Source: Lysobacteraceae bacterium (GTDB lineage Bacteria > Pseudomonadota > Gammaproteobacteria > Xanthomonadales > BQJN01). From it: 59,058 bases of DNA. The notes below the pieces were generated by a model. The model was not told the DNA's origin, made no database searches, and worked only from the letters and a program-made list of their open reading frames with translations. Location: contig BQJN01000013.1 in NCBI GenBank assembly GCA_021604725.1, forward strand, positions 1 to 59,058. Direction: 5' to 3'. Below are positions 16,513 through 24,097 of the stretch, one piece after another. A program made the translations under genes and the position numbers. How positions within the stretch are numbered: position 1 is the stretch's first letter; each line of letters starts with the position of its first letter.

Positions 16513-16746
16513 ATGAGTAGTTTTTGGACCGCCATCGTCATTTTGTTTTTGATTTTCTCGATTGCGTCAGTCATTTCTCGCTACCTGGAGATGCGCAAAT
16601 CGGAGAATTTCAATCAGGTCGATGAGTTAAAAGAACGTTTGGACACACTTGAGGCCGACTTGTCGAAGCGTATCGCCACATTGGAACGCATCGTTACTGA
16701 CAACGAGCAGCAACTGAAGCGGGAGCTGGCGGAGCTGGCTGACTAG
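16513..16746 (+). CDS. PspB-like small membrane protein
   Basis: A 77-residue protein with one N-terminal membrane helix (about 4-24), a basic turn (RYLEMRKS), and a C-terminal helical coiled coil (DTLEADLSKRIATLERIVTD). This layout and length match phage-shock protein B, an inner-membrane partner that relieves PspA repression of PspF during envelope stress. Here pspA, pspC and pspF are absent, so it is an orphan and PspB is tentative. The ATG at 16513 has GGGA upstream; the frame is open further 5' but not protein-like. The TAG stop lies inside the left inverted repeat of the short element that follows, so the C-terminus may have been altered by that insertion. Confidence 0.6.
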   Translation: MSSFWTAIVILFLIFSIASVISRYLEMRKSENFNQVDELKERLDTLEADLSKRIATLERIVTDNEQQLKRELAELAD

Positions 16747-16978
16747 CCCGGATTATTCATGAAGGCGGCCAGTGATGAGCCAGAAACTTCTTATAAACAA
16801 GAGCTTTGGGGCGATTTTGGGAGAATCAAGATTTACCACTGTGGCCTTTCACTGTCAGGCCCAATCTGGCATTGCATCTTGAGCGATCAGCCTTGAACCG
16901 CAGCTATTGCTACGCTTCAGCGTCCGATCGCACAACCAGCTTCCTGAGCAGCGAACCTTCATGCATAGTCCGGGCCAG
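16743..16978. mobile_element. Short terminal-inverted-repeat element (MITE-like)
   Basis: The left end at 16743-16765 reads CTAGCCCGGATTATTCATGA plus AGG. The right end at 16956-16978, reverse-complemented, matches it at 20 of 23 positions (mismatches at the 3rd, 11th and 15th). The two ends enclose about 190 bases with no coding frame, so the unit is about 236 bp. This is the build of a miniature inverted-repeat element, or of a decayed insertion-sequence remnant. No target-site duplication is clear. It lies between the PspB-like gene and the convergent response regulator and supplies the stop codon of the former. Confidence 0.6.
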
Positions 16979-17061
16979 GAAGGTCTGATCAAATTACTCG
17001 CAAGACCAACGTACCGCCCGCGAGATCGCAGGCGGTAACCCATTTCGACATAGGACTTAAG

Positions 17062-17703
17062 TCAAACCAACCCGAGCTCAAATGCTTTGAGTACCGCTCG
17101 GGTCCGGTCGCGAACACCCAGTTTGGAAAGAATGTTGGAGACGTGGTTCTTGACCGTCCCCTCGGCAACTCCCAGTGAGTTGGCAATTTCCTTGTTGCTG
17201 TAACCGCCTGCCATCAACCGCAAAATCTCGGTCTCACGATCGGTCAACGGATCGGGACGGTCCAGGCTGGAAAACTCCGTCCGCATGCCCTCCAGCCCTT
17301 TCAGAAGGCGCTGGGTGACCGCCGGGGTGACCAGCGAGCCGCCTGATGCGACAGTTTTGACCGCTTCAACCAGACGATCCAGGGTCACGTCCTTGAGCAA
17401 GTACCCCTTGGCCCCTGCTTTGATACCTGCCAGCACCAGCTGGTCGTCATCAAAGGTGGTCAGGATGATGGTCGGTGGCAAGGTACCCTGTTCGCTCATG
17501 GTATGCAGTACGTCAAGACCAGACATGCCCGGCATGCGCATGTCCAGCAGCACCACATCAGGTTCGATCTGCGGTATTTCGTCAACCGCCTGTTGACCGT
17601 CACTGGCCTCGGCGACCACTTCAATTTCTTCAGACAGCTCCAACAAGCTGCGCACCCCTTGGCGGACCAGTGTTTGGTCGTCGACCAGGCAAACTCGAAT
17701 CAT
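17062..17703 (-). CDS. NarL/FixJ-family response regulator
   Basis: A 213-residue regulator with a receiver domain (1-118; acceptor Asp54 in LLDMRMPG, acidic pair Asp8/Asp9, Lys in KGYLLKD) and a LuxR-type helix-turn-helix (about 148-206; LTDRETEILRLMAGGYSNKEIA, TVKNHVSNILSKLGVRDR). It binds DNA when phosphorylated. Its ATG overlaps the end of the kinase gene upstream by 4 bases, so kinase and regulator form a matched pair. Target genes are unknown. It is convergent with the PspB-like gene. Confidence 0.93.
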   Translation of the reverse strand: MIRVCLVDDQTLVRQGVRSLLELSEEIEVVAEASDGQQAVDEIPQIEPDVVLLDMRMPGMSGLDVLHTMSEQGTLPPTIILTTFDDDQLVLAGIKAGAKGYLLKDVTLDRLVEAVKTVASGGSLVTPAVTQRLLKGLEGMRTEFSSLDRPDPLTDRETEILRLMAGGYSNKEIANSLGVAEGTVKNHVSNILSKLGVRDRTRAVLKAFELGLV

Positions 17704-18851
17704 TCTTCATTCTCCATTGGTAGCCAGGCACTAAGCTCAAAGCCCTTGCCTGACGAAGTCTTGGTTTCAAGGTTACCACCGAGTTGGCGCATACGCTCAC
17801 CCATCCCGGTCAGGCCATGTCCCTTGTTCAGGGTTTTCGCTCCACGTCCGTCATCTCGTGCGCTTAAACGAACGCCACCCTGTTCCAGGGCCAATTCTAT
17901 CCAAAGATTCTGCGCCCCGGCGTGTTTTACGGTGTTGGTGATGATTTCCTGTACGCATCGGAGCAACACTTGTGCCAAACGCGGATCATCAATCGACATC
18001 ACATCTGGCAACTGCAGGTGCACGACAGGGCTCGGAACGCCGGCAGCCAACTCCTCCAATGCTGGGGTCAAGTCGATGCTGCGACGTTGGCGCATGTGGC
18101 CGACCACCTCACGCACGTCAGACAGCAGCAAACGCGCCACCGAGTGGGCTTGTTGAACGTGTTCTTGTGCTTTGCCTCGGCACAAGTGGCTGGCCACTTC
18201 CAGATTCAAACTCAATGCGGTCAGGTGATGGCCGATCAAGTCATGTAACTCGCGAGATATCCTTAGACGCTCAGCCATGCGACTGGAGTCAGCGAGCAGC
18301 GTTTGCGTCGCCCTGAGCTCCGAATTGATGCGACGCATCTCATCGCGGGAAACGGTTTGTTGCCGCGCCACCATGGACGTGACGAAGGTAAAGCTGGAGT
18401 AACCCAGGAACAAAACGCCAAACAACATGGCCTGAATCAGTGAAACATCTGGCAACAAGGCAAACACAGGTGCCATCGCAATGTTTTGAGCAAGCAACCA
18501 GATGACGCCGGCGCGCAGCGGCAAGACCCACGGCAGCACACCGCCGATGATCAGCAGTAAAATGCCGCCCAGTCCACTCTCGCTGGCATAGCTCTCGGCC
18601 AAAGCGGTTAAGGACATCAGCGCCAACAGGCTGATGCTGTAGACGCGCGAATTGCGGCCCAAATTGCTGGAAACCAGCCAAAAAGCAACGCCGAAAGTGA
18701 TGTGCGAGATGGCCCAGGCTGTCCACACTGGCCATTGCATCTGGTCGTCATACGACACCGGCACAATGATCAGCGGGATCGCCACACACCCCCAGGTAAA
18801 AATTCCCGCTAGCCGCAACAAGCGCGGATGGGACATTCGTTCTGCATCCAT
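17700..18851 (-). CDS. Membrane sensor histidine kinase (HisKA_3, NarX/DesK type)
   Basis: A 383-residue kinase with about six N-terminal membrane helices (about 12-160), a linker coiled coil, a HisKA_3 dimerisation domain with His203 in ISRELHDLIGHHLTAL, and a short ATPase domain with IITNTVKHA, DDGRGA and GLTGMGERM. There is no large periplasmic sensor, so it probably senses through the membrane domain, as DesK-like kinases do. It is translationally coupled to the response regulator. The signal is not evident. Confidence 0.92.
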   Translation of the reverse strand: MDAERMSHPRLLRLAGIFTWGCVAIPLIIVPVSYDDQMQWPVWTAWAISHITFGVAFWLVSSNLGRNSRVYSISLLALMSLTALAESYASESGLGGILLLIIGGVLPWVLPLRAGVIWLLAQNIAMAPVFALLPDVSLIQAMLFGVLFLGYSSFTFVTSMVARQQTVSRDEMRRINSELRATQTLLADSSRMAERLRISRELHDLIGHHLTALSLNLEVASHLCRGKAQEHVQQAHSVARLLLSDVREVVGHMRQRRSIDLTPALEELAAGVPSPVVHLQLPDVMSIDDPRLAQVLLRCVQEIITNTVKHAGAQNLWIELALEQGGVRLSARDDGRGAKTLNKGHGLTGMGERMRQLGGNLETKTSSGKGFELSAWLPMENEE

Positions 18852-19011
18852 CCGTGCATCATACCAGCGCTCTGGCCGTCAAAGGCATGGCACATAGGTC
18901 ATGTTCTTCAACAAAAATCGACAAATGAGAGACAAACTGTGGCCTTGGGCACAGCAGCAATGATCACTTGCACGGTATAATGGCCGGCTTCACGTTTCGC
19001 TGAGTGCTTGA

Positions 19012-19545
19012 ATGACCATTACTGTCCAGGATGTTTGTGACACCGAATTGCCAGCAATTCTTGCCATGAACAATGCCGCTGTCCCAAACGTCAATGCCCT
19101 TGATGAAGCAGAACTGCGAAGGCTCTGCGAGCAGGCGGTGTATTGCAGAACTGCACGTCGCGACGGCGTTCTGGCCGGATTCCTGCTTGCCATGAAGCCT
19201 GGTGCCGAATATGCCAGCCCGAACTATCAATGGTTTTGCGACAACTACGACAACTTTGTCTACATTGACCGGGTCGTGGTCGCCGGACCTCATCGTGGAC
19301 ATGGTGTTGGACGCGTGTTTTACGCAGACGTGCAGAGCTTTGCCGAGCCACGTGCGGCGCGACTAACTTGCGAGGTCAACCTGGAACCGCGCAACGACGT
19401 TTCATTGTTGTTTCATGGCACCTACGGATTCAGAGAAGTAGGACAACAAACCAACGGCGAGAAACGCGTCGCCCTGCTGGCCAAGGAGTTGGACTGCTTC
19501 GATTACGTGCAGAGCAAGAATCGCGGTGCTGTTGCTGGGCAGTAG
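19012..19545 (+). CDS. GNAT-family N-acetyltransferase
   Basis: A 177-residue acetyltransferase. The core includes VLAGFLLAM (strand), NFVYIDRVVVAGPHRGHGVGR (strand plus the acetyl-CoA pyrophosphate-binding loop), LTCEVNLEPRNDVSLLFH and YGFREVGQQ. It should acetylate an amine on a small molecule or protein; substrate unknown. The ATG at 19012 follows a 160-base divergent region. Its last 20 bases overlap the next gene, so the two are probably co-expressed. Confidence 0.88.
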   Translation: MTITVQDVCDTELPAILAMNNAAVPNVNALDEAELRRLCEQAVYCRTARRDGVLAGFLLAMKPGAEYASPNYQWFCDNYDNFVYIDRVVVAGPHRGHGVGRVFYADVQSFAEPRAARLTCEVNLEPRNDVSLLFHGTYGFREVGQQTNGEKRVALLAKELDCFDYVQSKNRGAVAGQ

Positions 19546-20008
19546 CGATATTGCCGCACTCCGCGGACTACTGAACAGGTATGGCCTGGGTCTACAGCAG
19601 GTGGCACCCAAGCAGTCGATACCCGGCAGCCACTGGGGTGACGAAGAAGCCGGCCTGATAGACGACCAGCTGTTCGCGCGCGCCGACACGCCAATCCATT
19701 CGGTGCTGCACGAAGGCTGTCACTATGTGTGCATGGATGCCAACCGCAGAAGTGCCCTGGATACCGATGCCGGCGGCGATTACGACGAAGAAAACGCGGT
19801 CTGCTATTTGCAGATACTCCTCGCGGACCACCTACCTGGTTACGATCGGATGACGACCATGTCCGAAATGGATCAATGGGGCTATTCCTTTCGACTCGGA
19901 TCGGCGCGGTCCTGGTTTGAACATGACGCTGCCGATGCCTTTGACTGGCTACGGTCACATCAATTGATCACAGCCTCTGGCGAGGTCACGTTTCAGCTTC
20001 GACAGTAG
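19526..20008 (+). CDS. Small uncharacterised protein with an HExxH zinc-type motif
   Basis: A 160-residue protein. The striking feature is VLHEGCHYVCMD: a perfect HExxH (His-Glu-Gly-Cys-His) followed about 23 residues later by the acidic segment GGDYDEENAVCYLQILLAD, whose Glu could be a third ligand as in gluzincin peptidases. No signal peptide or other known domain is seen. I read it as a minimal metallopeptidase-like protein of an unnamed family. The GTG start overlaps the acetyltransferase end by 20 bases, hinting at a functional pair. Its 3' end overlaps the convergent hydroxylase gene by 23 bases. Confidence 0.7.
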   Translation: MLLLGSSDIAALRGLLNRYGLGLQQVAPKQSIPGSHWGDEEAGLIDDQLFARADTPIHSVLHEGCHYVCMDANRRSALDTDAGGDYDEENAVCYLQILLADHLPGYDRMTTMSEMDQWGYSFRLGSARSWFEHDAADAFDWLRSHQLITASGEVTFQLRQ

Positions 20009-20981
20009 CTCGAACATGTCTGTGCCATTGTTCGTAGGAGGCCACCACGGCTGACAAGCCCTGGCGCTCAGCTGCCGTCAACTCCGGATGCCAGATTTCG
20101 GTAATGAGAACTACCCTTTCGGTCTGACCGAGGTTGCAGGCCTCGTGCACGAAACTATCGTCGAACACCAAGACTGAGCCTTGAAGCCAGTTCCTTTGTT
20201 CACCGCCTACTGTCAGCCTGCAGTCGCGGTTTACCCGCAAAGGCAGATGTACGGTCAATTTGGTGTTGGCCAAACCGGTATGTGGTGGGATACGTGCGCC
20301 TGGTCGAAGAACCGAGAAAAAGGCCTCCGGGGCCTGGCCGTCAATCTGGGCCAGCGGCAACGACTTCACGGCGCTTACAGAGCGCGGAAATGTATCGGCC
20401 AATTCGGTGGTCAACCCGGCTTTCAACAGGTGCAAGCTACCCCACGCCAGCTGGCCGCGCAGTGCTTCCCAGCCCGGTTCAGCGTGGGTCTCGGGAACAT
20501 AGGGCTGCAGCGGCAGCGTACTGTCACCAATCGCAGCTTCCAGTTCCGCGCAAATCTCGTCGGCGGCCTGGACCAGGGGTTGACGCCACGAGAAGGGCTC
20601 GGTACCCCACCACGGTTGAGCGCGCAAGCCGGGGAAACAATGGTAGGACGGCCGTTGCAATGGGTGCAAAGTCGGCACCGGGTCAAGACCGTGAAAAATG
20701 CGGGTGAATGCGCAGACGCGCTGCAGCGAGGAAGCCCCAAACGCTGCCTGCAACGGCTCAAGAACCAACGCATACCGTTGCATGTGATGGTCGCGAATCG
20801 TGCTGTGCGCAAGCAAACAAAGTTCACGCAACGCGGCTGATACGGTTGTCGATCGATAGGCATCGATCAAGCCGGGCCGCACGATGAATGCCTGCTCAAA
20901 TGCAACGGCAGCGGCCTTGACATCACCGGCGTCGAGTTGTCGACGGCCGGTTTCCAGCAAATCACTTCCCGCGGGCATCAT
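19986..20981 (-). CDS. Aspartyl/asparaginyl beta-hydroxylase-like protein
   Basis: A 331-residue protein with a short TPR-like N-terminus (about 5-40) and a C-terminal Asp/Asn beta-hydroxylase (cupin-type dioxygenase) domain. The iron ligands are apparent in RIPPHTGLANTKLTVHLPL and VFDDSFVHEACN, and CRLTVGGEQRNWLQGSVLVF is the typical core. Relatives hydroxylate Asp or Asn residues, or modify lipid A in the LpxO branch; the target here is unknown. It lies 38 bases downstream of the FHA gene on the same strand. Confidence 0.88.
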   Translation of the reverse strand: MMPAGSDLLETGRRQLDAGDVKAAAVAFEQAFIVRPGLIDAYRSTTVSAALRELCLLAHSTIRDHHMQRYALVLEPLQAAFGASSLQRVCAFTRIFHGLDPVPTLHPLQRPSYHCFPGLRAQPWWGTEPFSWRQPLVQAADEICAELEAAIGDSTLPLQPYVPETHAEPGWEALRGQLAWGSLHLLKAGLTTELADTFPRSVSAVKSLPLAQIDGQAPEAFFSVLRPGARIPPHTGLANTKLTVHLPLRVNRDCRLTVGGEQRNWLQGSVLVFDDSFVHEACNLGQTERVVLITEIWHPELTAAERQGLSAVVASYEQWHRHVRATVEAET

Positions 20982-21019
20982 AGACGACTACAACCGCAGT
21001 TCTGACTTGGGCGTTGCCT

Positions 21020-21826
21020 CTAAATAACGCCCGCCATAAACAGCCCAACCACGACCAACACCAACACACCGGTGCCGATCAAAGCGTACTTCACCGCTGG
21101 GGCCATCCCCGCCGGTGCTGCAGCTTCAGGTGCTGGTGTCGCCGCCTTCTTGACCGCCTGTGCTTCCATACCAGGGGTTAGCACCATGAAACGAACTTGA
21201 TCAATACGAAGCTCGTCACCCGGCTTGATATTCTGTCTCTGTTTGACGCGTTTGCCGTTGATATAGGTGCCATTGGCTGATCCCATATCCTCGACGACTA
21301 GTGTGTTGGCTCCTACCACGATGCTGGCATGGTGTCGGGACACTTCGTTACCCGGCACATGAATGTCACAATCGGAATGACGGCCGAGCGTGGTTTTCGG
21401 TTTTAGCGGAAAGATCTTGCCAAAGGTCGCACCGGACACGCCGCGCAACATGAACTTCGGAATAGCCTGCCGAACCACCGTATGCCCTTCATCACCGGTG
21501 CTCGGCGCAGGCGCCGCAGGTGAAGGCGCGGCGGTAGCTGCGGTCTCTACTGATACGAAGCGACATTCGACCGCAGAGAAGGACAGTAGATCACCCGCCT
21601 TGACTTGCGCGGTTCCGGTCACCACTTTGTGATTGACCTTGGTGACGTTATCAGGGTTGGCCACTGACAAAACCGCTGTGTTGTCACTGACGTCCAGGAC
21701 CGCATGCTTCAAACCAACACCGTTGGCCGTTAGCCTGAGGTCGCACTCAGCAGCAGAACCGACAACTAGTTTGCCGGGACTCAAGATCACCGCTTGGTGA
21801 TCCCCATTTGGAAAAACGAGCTTCAT
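21020..21826 (-). CDS. Membrane-anchored protein with two FHA domains
   Basis: A 268-residue protein. The first FHA-like domain (about 1-92) is degenerate; the second (about 125-215) is canonical, with LGRHSDCDIHVPG, EVSRHHASIV and SANGTYINGKRV, the Arg/Ser/His/Asn set that binds phosphothreonine. A Pro/Ala linker joins the domains and a single membrane helix ends the protein (about 245-267). It has no signal peptide, so the FHA domains face the cytoplasm. It presumably recruits a phosphorylated partner. A strong ribosome-binding site (AGAGGGG) precedes the ATG. No Ser/Thr kinase or type VI secretion gene is nearby. Confidence 0.87.
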   Translation of the reverse strand: MKLVFPNGDHQAVILSPGKLVVGSAAECDLRLTANGVGLKHAVLDVSDNTAVLSVANPDNVTKVNHKVVTGTAQVKAGDLLSFSAVECRFVSVETAATAAPSPAAPAPSTGDEGHTVVRQAIPKFMLRGVSGATFGKIFPLKPKTTLGRHSDCDIHVPGNEVSRHHASIVVGANTLVVEDMGSANGTYINGKRVKQRQNIKPGDELRIDQVRFMVLTPGMEAQAVKKAATPAPEAAAPAGMAPAVKYALIGTGVLVLVVVGLFMAGVI

Positions 21827-21985
21827 GTTGATGCCCCTCTTGACAGCAAAAGCCGAATCTCAACCGCTATTCCAACCCCGTGCGGTTAGACGCGGCGACG
21901 ACGATCGCGACCCAAGCTGCCGCGTATCGTTTTTTACAGGCAAGACTCTAACGGTTTCCGCGACGGAATTGAAGGGAGCAGTTAC

Positions 21986-22297
21986 ATGCTGGCACTAATC
22001 GGACTGCTATTGCTTGGCTTGATCCTGTGGCTTTGGTACGAAGCGGTTGAGGGCCTGGACGCTGCGCGAACCAAGGCGGCAAAGCTCTGTGAGTCAATGA
22101 ATCTGCAGTTTGTCGACCACTCGGTGCGCATGACACGTATCCGACTGGGTCGCCTACGTGGGCGAGTTGTGGTCTATCGAACGTTCAAATTTGACTACAG
22201 CCCAGATCGGATTGAACGCTTCGACGGCATCGTAGAACTACTGAATCGACACGCAGTTCGCGCCGAGCTGGACTGGAAACCGGTAAACCCCAATTAG
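21986..22297 (+). CDS. DUF3301-like small membrane protein
   Basis: A 103-residue protein with one N-terminal membrane helix (2-18) and a conserved cytoplasmic stretch (AARTKAAKLCESMNLQFVDH, VVVYRTFKFDYS, DRIERFDGIVELL) that matches the gammaproteobacterial DUF3301 family. Function unknown. The start has GAAGGGAG upstream. It ends with a stop just before the inverted repeat at 22303. Confidence 0.78.
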   Translation: MLALIGLLLLGLILWLWYEAVEGLDAARTKAAKLCESMNLQFVDHSVRMTRIRLGRLRGRVVVYRTFKFDYSPDRIERFDGIVELLNRHAVRAELDWKPVNPN

Positions 22298-22302
22298 AGC
22301 GC

Positions 22303-22335
22303 GTCCACGATTAGCCATCCATGGCTAACGCGGAC
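22303..22335. terminator. Long imperfect hairpin after the DUF3301-like gene
   Basis: TTAGCCAT (22311-22318) and ATGGCTAA (22321-22328) are perfectly inverted around CC. The stem extends outward through CG/CG and GTCC/GGAC with one bulge. It begins 6 bases after the DUF3301 stop and lies before the convergent end of tesB, so it is well placed as a bidirectional terminator, although no U-tract of more than three bases follows on either strand. Confidence 0.45.
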
Positions 22336-22412
22336 ACGGGTTTCAATTGCCCATTAAGCCCAGCAATTCGCGACCTTCGGGAACATCATCTCGGGCGGCG
22401 TCGATGGACCTT

Positions 22413-23291
22413 CTACTCGGATGCCTTGCGGCTGCGTACGCGAATCATGCCTTCCTGAGCGGTCGAGGCGACCAGCGTGCCATCTTGGGTAAACACCGAG
22501 CCACGAGTGAACCCCCGACTACCGGAGGCATTCGGGCTCTCCAGTGCGTACAGCAACCATTGATCAACGCGAAATGGACGGTGATACCACATGGCATGAT
22601 CCAGACTGGCCATTCTCACACTGGGCAGCATTGGATTGATGCCGGAGGGGTACAGCGCGGTCATCAATGGGCCGAAGTCGGAGGCATACGCCAGCATCGC
22701 TTCATGCAGTCCGGCATCATCAGGCAAGGCACCATTGGCCCGAAACCAGATATGGCGTACAGCAGGTCGGGGTTGTGGGTCTACATACGGCGGCGGTTCG
22801 AACGAGCAGAACTCAAACGGTTGATTGCGCTCAACGTTGGCGCGCCGCTCAGGCGGTAGACGCTCCAACCATTGCCGGCGGTTGTCGTCGTGGCCGCCAC
22901 ACTGCTCGGGCGGAGGAATGTCTGGCATCTCAGCCTGGTGTTCAATCCCCTCCTGTTCAGTTTGAAACGAGGCGGCGAGATTAAGTATGGGTTGCCCCCC
23001 CTGAATGGCGACAACTCGACGACTGGTGAAGCTACGGCCGTCGCGCGCCTTCTCAACCTCGTAGATAATCGGCCGCGTAAAATCACCAGCTCGCAAAAAA
23101 TAGGCGTGCAATGAGTGTGGTCTTCTACCGTCGACCGTATATCCGGCCGCACGCAGGGCCTGGCCCAGAACCTGGCCGCCATACACGGACCGCGTACCGA
23201 TATCTCCGCTTTGACCGCGAAAAAGGTTGTCATCCAACTGCTCCAGTTTGAGCAATTCGATCAGGGGCTCGACCGAGGGGGCTGTTTTCAT
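22413..23291 (-). CDS. tesB: Acyl-CoA thioesterase II (TesB)
   Basis: TesB hydrolyses acyl-CoA esters of medium and long chain in the cytoplasm. The 292-residue protein has the double hot-dog layout with FRGQSGDIGTRSVYGGQVLG near the N-terminus, then LDHAMWYHRPFRVDQWLLY (catalytic Asp), SRGFTRGSVFTQDG (Ser/Thr) and VASTAQEGMIR (Gln), the Asp/Thr/Gln site of the family. Its ATG overlaps the hutG stop (ATGA), so it is the last gene of the histidine-utilisation operon, an unusual place for it. Confidence 0.9.
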   Translation of the reverse strand: MKTAPSVEPLIELLKLEQLDDNLFRGQSGDIGTRSVYGGQVLGQALRAAGYTVDGRRPHSLHAYFLRAGDFTRPIIYEVEKARDGRSFTSRRVVAIQGGQPILNLAASFQTEQEGIEHQAEMPDIPPPEQCGGHDDNRRQWLERLPPERRANVERNQPFEFCSFEPPPYVDPQPRPAVRHIWFRANGALPDDAGLHEAMLAYASDFGPLMTALYPSGINPMLPSVRMASLDHAMWYHRPFRVDQWLLYALESPNASGSRGFTRGSVFTQDGTLVASTAQEGMIRVRSRKASE

Positions 23292-24091
23292 TGAATTTCC
23301 AGTGCAGTGATTGCTGCTGTAAGTAGTTGCCGGATCACCGCTTGTACGCGCTTGGCCGGCGACTCACGCCAATCGAAAGGAGGCGACTCGTTCATGTAAG
23401 TGCGTTGCGACAATTCGAGCTGAATAGCATGCACGCCAGCATCTGGCTGGCCATAGTGGCGTGTAATGTAGCCGCCTTTGAAACGGCCATTGACCACCCA
23501 GCTATAGTCTTGCTGATCGTGCAGTACTGTTTCGACCACCCGAACCAGCTGTTTCGAGCAACTGGCACCTTGATAAGTACCGATATTGAAGTCGGGCAAC
23601 CGCCCCTCAAAAAACCTGGGGACCTCAGACTTTATGGTGTGCCCCTCCCACAGCAACACCTGCTGGTGCTGTGCCTTGAGTCGAGCCAGCTCACTTCTTA
23701 GCGCGCTGTGGTAAGGCTGCCAATAGGTTCGCACGCGCTCACCAACCTCCTCTGCCGAGGGTTCCTCGCCGACCTTGTACAGGTCCTCACCAGCAAACGA
23801 GCTAATAGGACACAGCCCGGTTTCATCCTGGCCGGGGTAAAGCGCTACTCCATCGCTCGGGCGGTTGAGATCCACCACATAACGGCTGTAATTGGGCCGA
23901 ATAACGCTCGCGCCCAACTCAACAGCGCTTTCATACAGCCTCGCGACATGCCAGTCGGTATCGGCAACAACGCGACCGGCATCGGTCATCTTGCGCGCCA
24001 CATCAGACGGCAGTTGGACCCCATCGTGAGGAACGCTTACCAGCAAGGGACGCGTGCCCCGATGCAGGCTGTAGACTGCTTGTGAGGTCAT
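23288..24091 (-). CDS. hutG: N-formylglutamate amidohydrolase (HutG)
   Basis: HutG hydrolyses N-formyl-L-glutamate to glutamate and formate, the last step of the five-step histidine route that uses HutF. The 267-residue sequence has PLLVSVPHDGVQLP, ADTDWHVARLYE, YSRYVVDLNRPSDG, LLWEGHTIKSEVPRFFEGRL (zinc ligand region) and GGYITRHYGQP, all hallmarks of the family. It starts 6 bases after the lipoprotein gene, and its stop overlaps tesB. Confidence 0.93.
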   Translation of the reverse strand: MTSQAVYSLHRGTRPLLVSVPHDGVQLPSDVARKMTDAGRVVADTDWHVARLYESAVELGASVIRPNYSRYVVDLNRPSDGVALYPGQDETGLCPISSFAGEDLYKVGEEPSAEEVGERVRTYWQPYHSALRSELARLKAQHQQVLLWEGHTIKSEVPRFFEGRLPDFNIGTYQGASCSKQLVRVVETVLHDQQDYSWVVNGRFKGGYITRHYGQPDAGVHAIQLELSQRTYMNESPPFDWRESPAKRVQAVIRQLLTAAITALEIQ

Positions 24092-24097
24092 AAAAAT

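Noticed and set aside
20181-20840. Plus-strand frame of 219 codons across the beta-hydroxylase gene
   Set aside because: Antisense shadow; the minus-strand protein has the iron-ligand motifs.
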